Assembly: GCA_049647585.1 (NCBI GenBank)
Contig: JBARXY010000011.1
Span: forward strand, 310,001-374,000
Direction: 5' to 3'
Length of the DNA: 64,000 bases
Origin: JAGQSZ01 sp049647585
GTDB taxonomy: Bacteria > Actinomycetota > Acidimicrobiia > Acidimicrobiales > Microtrichaceae
Shown here piece by piece: positions 59,843-64,000 of this stretch. The translations under genes and the position numbers were made by a program. Positions within the stretch are counted from its first letter, which is position 1. Each line of letters starts with the position of its first letter. The notes below the pieces were generated by a model that saw nothing but the letters and a program-made list of their open reading frames with translations, did no database searches and was not told where the DNA came from.

Positions 59843-61798
59843 ATGGACTGGCTGGGCGTCGCAGCACTCGTCGCAGCTACTTTCGCCGGGTCGGCACTGG
59901 TGCTGCGCCCACGATCGAGCACCGCATTGATGGTCGGCCTGAGCGGATTCTGGGCGGCGGTCGGCCTTCTCGCCTGGCGATTTATCTCGGTCGATCTACG
60001 TCTTGTCGAAGTCGCGACGCTGAGCAGGGATGAACTCTCGTGGCCCCTGCGGGTTGCCGGCGTTTGGGCAGGGTCCTCCGGCTCGATCCTCTTCTGGTCG
60101 GCTCTGGTCGTAACTGTCGGAGCGGTGGCGGTCGGTCGCTCTCCAGCTGGCTCTACACCGAGGTCCGAGCCGACAGACGGGGCACCCACAGACGGGGCAC
60201 CCACATACGGCGAACCGACACAGACCGAGCCGACACCTGAGTTCGAAGCGTCGTGGCTTGTTCGCCGTCGAATCGTCGGCCTGGCCATCATCGCCACCAG
60301 CCTGGCGGTGATTTTCATCTCCCAGCCGTTCGACCGGCTAGCCGAACCGGCCGTCAGGGGCGTCGGGTTGAACCCGGTTCTTGAGCACTGGGCAATGGTC
60401 ATCCACCCGCCGCTGCTGTACTCGGCCCAGGCAATGGTTCTGGGCGCTGCCCTCGTCTGGCGGCGCAGCGACCCAGATGTGGCTCGACGCTGGACAGCGC
60501 TCGCTGCGGCCATGCTGCTCTCGGCGACTCTGCTCGGCTCATGGTGGGCCCACGATGAACTCGGCTGGGGAGGCTGGTGGGCCTGGGACCCGGTAGAGAA
60601 CACGGCGCTCGCGCCCCTGATCGCGTTGATCGCGTCACTGCACGCCCGCCGTCGGACAACTGCGATCCGCTGGCGACGAATCGCCGCGGCAGCCGTGCTG
60701 GCCGGAATCGCCGTAACGCGTTCGGGCCTGCCGAGTTCGGTCCACGCGTTCGCATCCGGCGGCGGGATCGCTCCGCTGTTCGCGATAGCCGCGGCCGTTA
60801 CTGCCTTGTCCGCGCTCCTCCCCCGCCGCGGCACGACAACCGAGCCGACCTCGCTGATCGAGGCGGCAACGACAACCGCGCCAATCAAGTCGACCGAGCC
60901 GGACTCACCAACCAAGCGTGCCGGGTGGAAGGTGCCGCCCAGGCGAGCCATCAGCCAAACTCCCCGGCGTCTGGGCGCGCAGATCACGTCCCTAGGAGCT
61001 GCGTGGACTCTGATAGTGATCGGATCCGGCGCGCTGGCCGCTATGTGGCTCGGCACCAGAACTCCGATCGGTTCTGTGGACGGCAAAACCCTGGGGACGC
61101 TGCTGGTGCCGGTGGGTATAGCGCTACTGGTTGGCGTCGTGGCGTTGGGATTCAGGCGTCGACAGAAGATCACCTCGATGCTCGCCCACCTTGGCGTCGT
61201 GCTGTTCAGCATCGGGGTGATCGGATCGCTCTTCGGGTCGAGCGACACCTCGGCTGTGAGGGTCGACCAGCCGTCGATGATCAACGGGAGCCAGGTCACC
61301 CTGATCGGGAGCAGCGTCGATGAATCTCGGCCGGACATCGTCCGGGCAGACATCGAAGCGAAGCTCGATGACCGGGCCGTCACGTCCTCGATCATCAGAT
61401 ACCTGGACCTGGGTCAAAGTCGAGCCCGACCCGGTCGACTGCTCGACCCCTTCGGTGAGACCGAGCTGGTCGTGACGATGCTGGAGGGCGACCGAGCCTT
61501 CGTCGAGGTCAGGCGCCATCCGGGACTGCCGTATGTCTGGCTCGGAGGTGCGCTGATTGCGGCGGCTCTGGTCGGCTCGTCGCGCCGGTCGGCTCACTCC
61601 TTGGTCGATCCGTCCGAGCGACGCCGCTCCCGCTTGGCGGCCAGCAACGATCCCAACGTCGAGCCGTCGTCAGGACCGTCCTTTGAGCCGGCCGGCACCG
61701 ACGGCTTCGGGGACGAGTCGGAACCCGCTTCCCTGGTACCGAGATCCTTGCGAGTCGACGTCGAGGTCGATGAACTCGACCCGACGCCTGGCCCCTGA
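59843..61798 (+). CDS. CcmF/NrfE-like cytochrome c-type biogenesis heme lyase
   Basis: 651 aa with about 13-15 membrane helices. The tryptophan-rich heme-handling motif WGGWWAWDPVENTALAPLIALIASLHA (core WGGWWAWDPVENT) is intact, with HWAMVIHPPLLYSAQAM before it and AHLGVVLFSIGVIGSLFG after it, as in CcmF. It attaches heme to apocytochrome c at the outer face of the membrane. Two hydrophilic repeat inserts are present: TDGAPTDGAPTYGEPTQTEPT at about 112-132 and a Thr/Glu/Pro stretch at about 333-355. The C-terminal 205 bp overlap the convergent vWA gene. No other ccm genes are in the window. Confidence 0.9.
   Translation: MDWLGVAALVAATFAGSALVLRPRSSTALMVGLSGFWAAVGLLAWRFISVDLRLVEVATLSRDELSWPLRVAGVWAGSSGSILFWSALVVTVGAVAVGRSPAGSTPRSEPTDGAPTDGAPTYGEPTQTEPTPEFEASWLVRRRIVGLAIIATSLAVIFISQPFDRLAEPAVRGVGLNPVLEHWAMVIHPPLLYSAQAMVLGAALVWRRSDPDVARRWTALAAAMLLSATLLGSWWAHDELGWGGWWAWDPVENTALAPLIALIASLHARRRTTAIRWRRIAAAAVLAGIAVTRSGLPSSVHAFASGGGIAPLFAIAAAVTALSALLPRRGTTTEPTSLIEAATTTAPIKSTEPDSPTKRAGWKVPPRRAISQTPRRLGAQITSLGAAWTLIVIGSGALAAMWLGTRTPIGSVDGKTLGTLLVPVGIALLVGVVALGFRRRQKITSMLAHLGVVLFSIGVIGSLFGSSDTSAVRVDQPSMINGSQVTLIGSSVDESRPDIVRADIEAKLDDRAVTSSIIRYLDLGQSRARPGRLLDPFGETELVVTMLEGDRAFVEVRRHPGLPYVWLGGALIAAALVGSSRRSAHSLVDPSERRRSRLAASNDPNVEPSSGPSFEPAGTDGFGDESEPASLVPRSLRVDVEVDELDPTPGP
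60176..60235 (+). repeat. 15-bp tandem repeat x 4 in the ccmF-like gene
   Basis: GACGGGGCACCCACA at 60176 and 60191 exactly, then TACGGCGAACCGACA and CAGACCGAGCCGACA. In frame it encodes DGAPT/YGEPT/QTEPT in a loop between membrane helices. Confidence 0.85.
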
Positions 61799-64000
61799 TC
61801 GGTCGGCCTCTGATCGGTCGGCCCGGCCTCGGATCCCCCGATACGAGACTTGGGCTGTCGGCCGGGACGAGCCTGTTTGACCGCCTCCGCTACTGCGCCG
61901 ACCCGACCCAGACGCTCACGCCGGACGACGGCATCCGGCCCGCCGGCGAAGCGGAGTCGTGACAGTGCGACCCCAATTGGCCACAGGAGCGCGGCCAGAA
62001 GCAGCAGCCAGTTTCGTAGGGCGACGTTTCGACGTCCGGGTTCGAGTCCGGACGGGTCGAACACCTCAGCGGAGCTGATCGCTCCTCGCCCCTTGGTCGC
62101 CACGCTCGCAGACTTGAGCAGTTCAGGGTCTGGAGGCGTCGAACCGTACTCCTTGGAATAGCCGAGCTCACCGACTCCGCTCACCGAGGCGAGCGCTGTG
62201 GTGCCCTCGAAGGCGGTTGCTCCAATCGCATAGCTTCCGACCCGGTTCGTCGGGAACTGAGCCTCGAAGCTCCGGTCATCAACCCGGGTCATCGGCACGG
62301 TCACCGATGAACCATCCGGTGAGACGACGACCGCGTTCACCTTGGCCCCGTCGGGAACAGGAGAGTCGAACTCGGCGACCGCGCGGGCGTCGCTGTCGTT
62401 GAAGCCCACCTGCAACGACCCCGCGGGTGCCCGGTAGACCGATCTGAGGACGTCGGCCCAGAACGTCGGGGCCCCGTCCCACGCCATCCAACCCGGTGCC
62501 CATCTACTGCCAGCGTCGCTGGTCCACGACACCACCTGCCCCAGGCCGACCTGCCATGAAGCCAGCAGCGGGTCTCGTTCCGGTCCCACCCGCAGATGCT
62601 GCACCGCTGTCGGCCGGGCGGTCGTGGCGATGTAGCCACCGACCAGCGGGGCGGATCCGAGGCTGGACACGATTGCAGCGTCCGAGGTCCGCTCCGGCGG
62701 GAACTCCCCCTCGACGATCAACTGCCTGGAGACAACCTTTGTTTCCTGCAGCAACAAGTTGGGCAAGGCGTTCAGGTCCCTGCCCGGGTAGTAGCGACCA
62801 CCTCCCGCCTCGGCCACCGCCCGCAATTGCTGGGCAGCGCCTTCACCGGTTCCCATGACCGAGACGGTGATTCCTTCGTCGCGCAACTTTGCGGCTTCGT
62901 CGGCAAGGGCACCCAGTTGGCTCGTCTCCTCGAAGCCGTCTGTGAACAAGACGATGTGTCGAATCGACGCATCGGACTTCTTTAGTCGTTCAGCAGACTC
63001 GGTCAGCCCCGGAAGAAGGTTCGTTCCGCCTTCGGTGCTGTCCAGCTTGCCGATCTTCTCGCCCGCGTCGCTGCCATCACCGACGGGCGACACGTCCCGA
63101 ACCCAGCGGAAGTTGTCGTCGAGCGCCAGCACGCCGAGTTCGTCACCTGGCTCGATCCCTTCGATCGACAGCACAGCTGCGTCCCGGGCGATGTCGGTCT
63201 TCTTCATCCCGTTGCTGATCCGCGAGTTCTGGCCCTCGCCACCCTCTGCGCAGTGGCAGGCACCCATGGAGCCGGATACGTCGACGGCGAAGACCTGTGC
63301 GACCTTGGAGCGACGCTTCGGGTCGCGCACTTCGCTGATCACCGGCAGGATGTCCTCGAGTCTGCTGCCCAGGTAGTCGCCAGCCCCATAGCTGGCGGTG
63401 CCGCCGATGGTCACAAGACCGGTTCCGAGTTCACGGGTCGCGGTCGTGATGACGTCGACCTGCTTCTCGCTGAGCGAACTCAACGGGACATTCACCAAGA
63501 CCACTGCGTCGACCTCGGCAAGCGTCCCTAGGTCGGTGACTTCCTCGGGTGCGACGGTCCTGATGTCGGTACCGATGGTCGAGAGCACCACGTTCAGAGC
63601 GGCAGCTTCACCGGGTGAGCCTTCGACCACCAGGACCTGGGCCCTGCCCTCGACACGGGTGGTCGAGCGGGCGATGTCGTTCTGGATGATCCCGTTGGCC
63701 GGGCCGGCGACGGACACCGACCACCGCAGCGTCCCCGGCTCACCGGCGGGTTGGCTGAACTCCACGTCGCTGTCACCGACGGGCAGGTCGACCAGTCTCG
63801 AGTCGACTTCGACATCGTTGCGCTTCAGGACGACGCTGACCCTTTGAGCCTGGGTGGCGTGAACTCTTGCGGTCACAATTACAGCGTCGCTTGGTCGTGC
63901 GCGGTCCGGGACTTCGACGGAGCGGACCATGACATCGGGTCCGCTGTTCGTTCCGACCGGGATGACATCAAGTCGTACTCCAGCGCGGCGCAGGCGACGG
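61594..64000 (-). CDS. Large membrane protein with vWA and glutamine amidotransferase-like domains, N-terminus cut by window edge
   Basis: At least 802 aa; the frame stays open to the right edge (RRLRRAGVRLDVIPVGTNSG lies upstream of the first Met). The order is a beta-rich segment, a GATase1-like domain (RAQVLVVEGSPGEAAAL, DAVVLVNVPLSSLS, TIGGTASYGAGDYLGS) and, inserted in it, a von Willebrand factor A domain (FAVDVSGSMG is the MIDAS motif, followed by TNLLPG and VLFTDGFEE). A membrane helix sits near the C-terminus (NWLLLLAALLWPIGVALSRL), then a low-complexity tail ending GSLLAAKRERRRS. Resembles large vWA proteins near MoxR/Bat loci. Function unknown. Confidence 0.85.
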   Translation of the reverse strand, partial: RRLRRAGVRLDVIPVGTNSGPDVMVRSVEVPDRARPSDAVIVTARVHATQAQRVSVVLKRNDVEVDSRLVDLPVGDSDVEFSQPAGEPGTLRWSVSVAGPANGIIQNDIARSTTRVEGRAQVLVVEGSPGEAAALNVVLSTIGTDIRTVAPEEVTDLGTLAEVDAVVLVNVPLSSLSEKQVDVITTATRELGTGLVTIGGTASYGAGDYLGSRLEDILPVISEVRDPKRRSKVAQVFAVDVSGSMGACHCAEGGEGQNSRISNGMKKTDIARDAAVLSIEGIEPGDELGVLALDDNFRWVRDVSPVGDGSDAGEKIGKLDSTEGGTNLLPGLTESAERLKKSDASIRHIVLFTDGFEETSQLGALADEAAKLRDEGITVSVMGTGEGAAQQLRAVAEAGGGRYYPGRDLNALPNLLLQETKVVSRQLIVEGEFPPERTSDAAIVSSLGSAPLVGGYIATTARPTAVQHLRVGPERDPLLASWQVGLGQVVSWTSDAGSRWAPGWMAWDGAPTFWADVLRSVYRAPAGSLQVGFNDSDARAVAEFDSPVPDGAKVNAVVVSPDGSSVTVPMTRVDDRSFEAQFPTNRVGSYAIGATAFEGTTALASVSGVGELGYSKEYGSTPPDPELLKSASVATKGRGAISSAEVFDPSGLEPGRRNVALRNWLLLLAALLWPIGVALSRLRFAGGPDAVVRRERLGRVGAVAEAVKQARPGRQPKSRIGGSEAGPTDQRPTDQGPGVGSSSSTSTSTRKDLGTREAGSDSSPKPSVPAGSKDGPDDGSTLGSLLAAKRERRRSDGSTKE

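Noticed and set aside
59653..61395. 580-codon minus-strand frame over the ccmF-like gene
   Set aside because: Antisense shadow: Ser/Arg/Ala-rich without domains, while the plus-strand frame has clear CcmF motifs.

Overview
The window is a GC-rich (by eye), densely coded stretch of a bacterial chromosome, almost certainly from an actinobacterium. The gene families, the frequent GTG/TTG starts, the many ATGA/GTGA start-stop overlaps, Ku/LigD, a DtxR/IdeR-type iron box, DUF2630 and DUF2510 proteins and the lipid-oriented oxidoreductases all fit. A free-living (possibly marine or soil) member of Acidimicrobiia or a relative is my best guess; that is inference, because there is no rRNA or marker phylogeny. 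No tRNA, rRNA, CRISPR array, transposase or phage gene was seen.

Layout. 1-1258: ClC chloride channel, cut by the left edge. 1347-5413: SDR, EthA-like Baeyer-Villiger monooxygenase and PF10118 hydrolase operon, divergent from a TetR regulator with a palindromic operator between them. 5438-9630: GH1-like glycosidase, YceI/MarR divergent pair, AhpD-like protein, alpha/beta hydrolase. 9669-13451: tandem universal stress protein; ECF sigma factor translationally coupled to a membrane-anchored beta-propeller protein (possible anti-sigma factor). 13571-19371: ABC exporter and an fbpCAB-type iron(III) ABC importer with an iron box touching the fbpC start. 19469-23688: AidB-like acyl-CoA dehydrogenase and a ku-ligD(PE-POL) NHEJ operon. 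24044-26421: lipoprotein, two-domain VOC protein, pirin. 26598-29920: complete ectABCD osmolyte operon, closed by a 19-bp perfect hairpin. 30011-33405: pta-ackA acetate pathway. 33493-35817: Hsp20, SDR, CDF metal exporter. 36187-40136: cobalamin riboswitch followed by ecfT, a fused ecfAA' and a CbrT-like S component, a complete vitamin B12 ECF importer. 40140-50774: methyltransferase, aminotransferase, scramblase-like protein, FadE-type double acyl-CoA dehydrogenase with SDR and CMD proteins, CsbD, aldo/keto reductase, MFS pump, 3-alpha-HSD-like SDR. 50778-51127: gene-free, repeat-rich spacer. 51128-56522: DoxX-like protein, TIGR01777 epimerase, sulfonate/nitrate-type ABC ATPase and fused permease preceded by a Cys-containing micro-ORF. 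56601-64000: methyltransferase, persulfide dioxygenase-rhodanese fusion, degenerate Fic protein, CcmF-like heme lyase, and a large vWA protein cut by the right edge.

Two window-wide features stand out. Well-conserved proteins (BVMO, FbpC, AckA, EcfA, aminotransferase, CcmF, an SDR) carry low-complexity inserts, mostly encoded by tandem repeats whose period is a multiple of 3, and similar minisatellites lie in several intergenic spacers. Long inverted repeats are also frequent at gene boundaries. The functional themes are stress and osmotic tolerance (ectoine, USP, Hsp20, sigma/propeller), metal and vitamin uptake (iron, B12), DNA repair (Ku/LigD) and lipid/steroid/xenobiotic oxidation (BVMO, FadE, SDRs).
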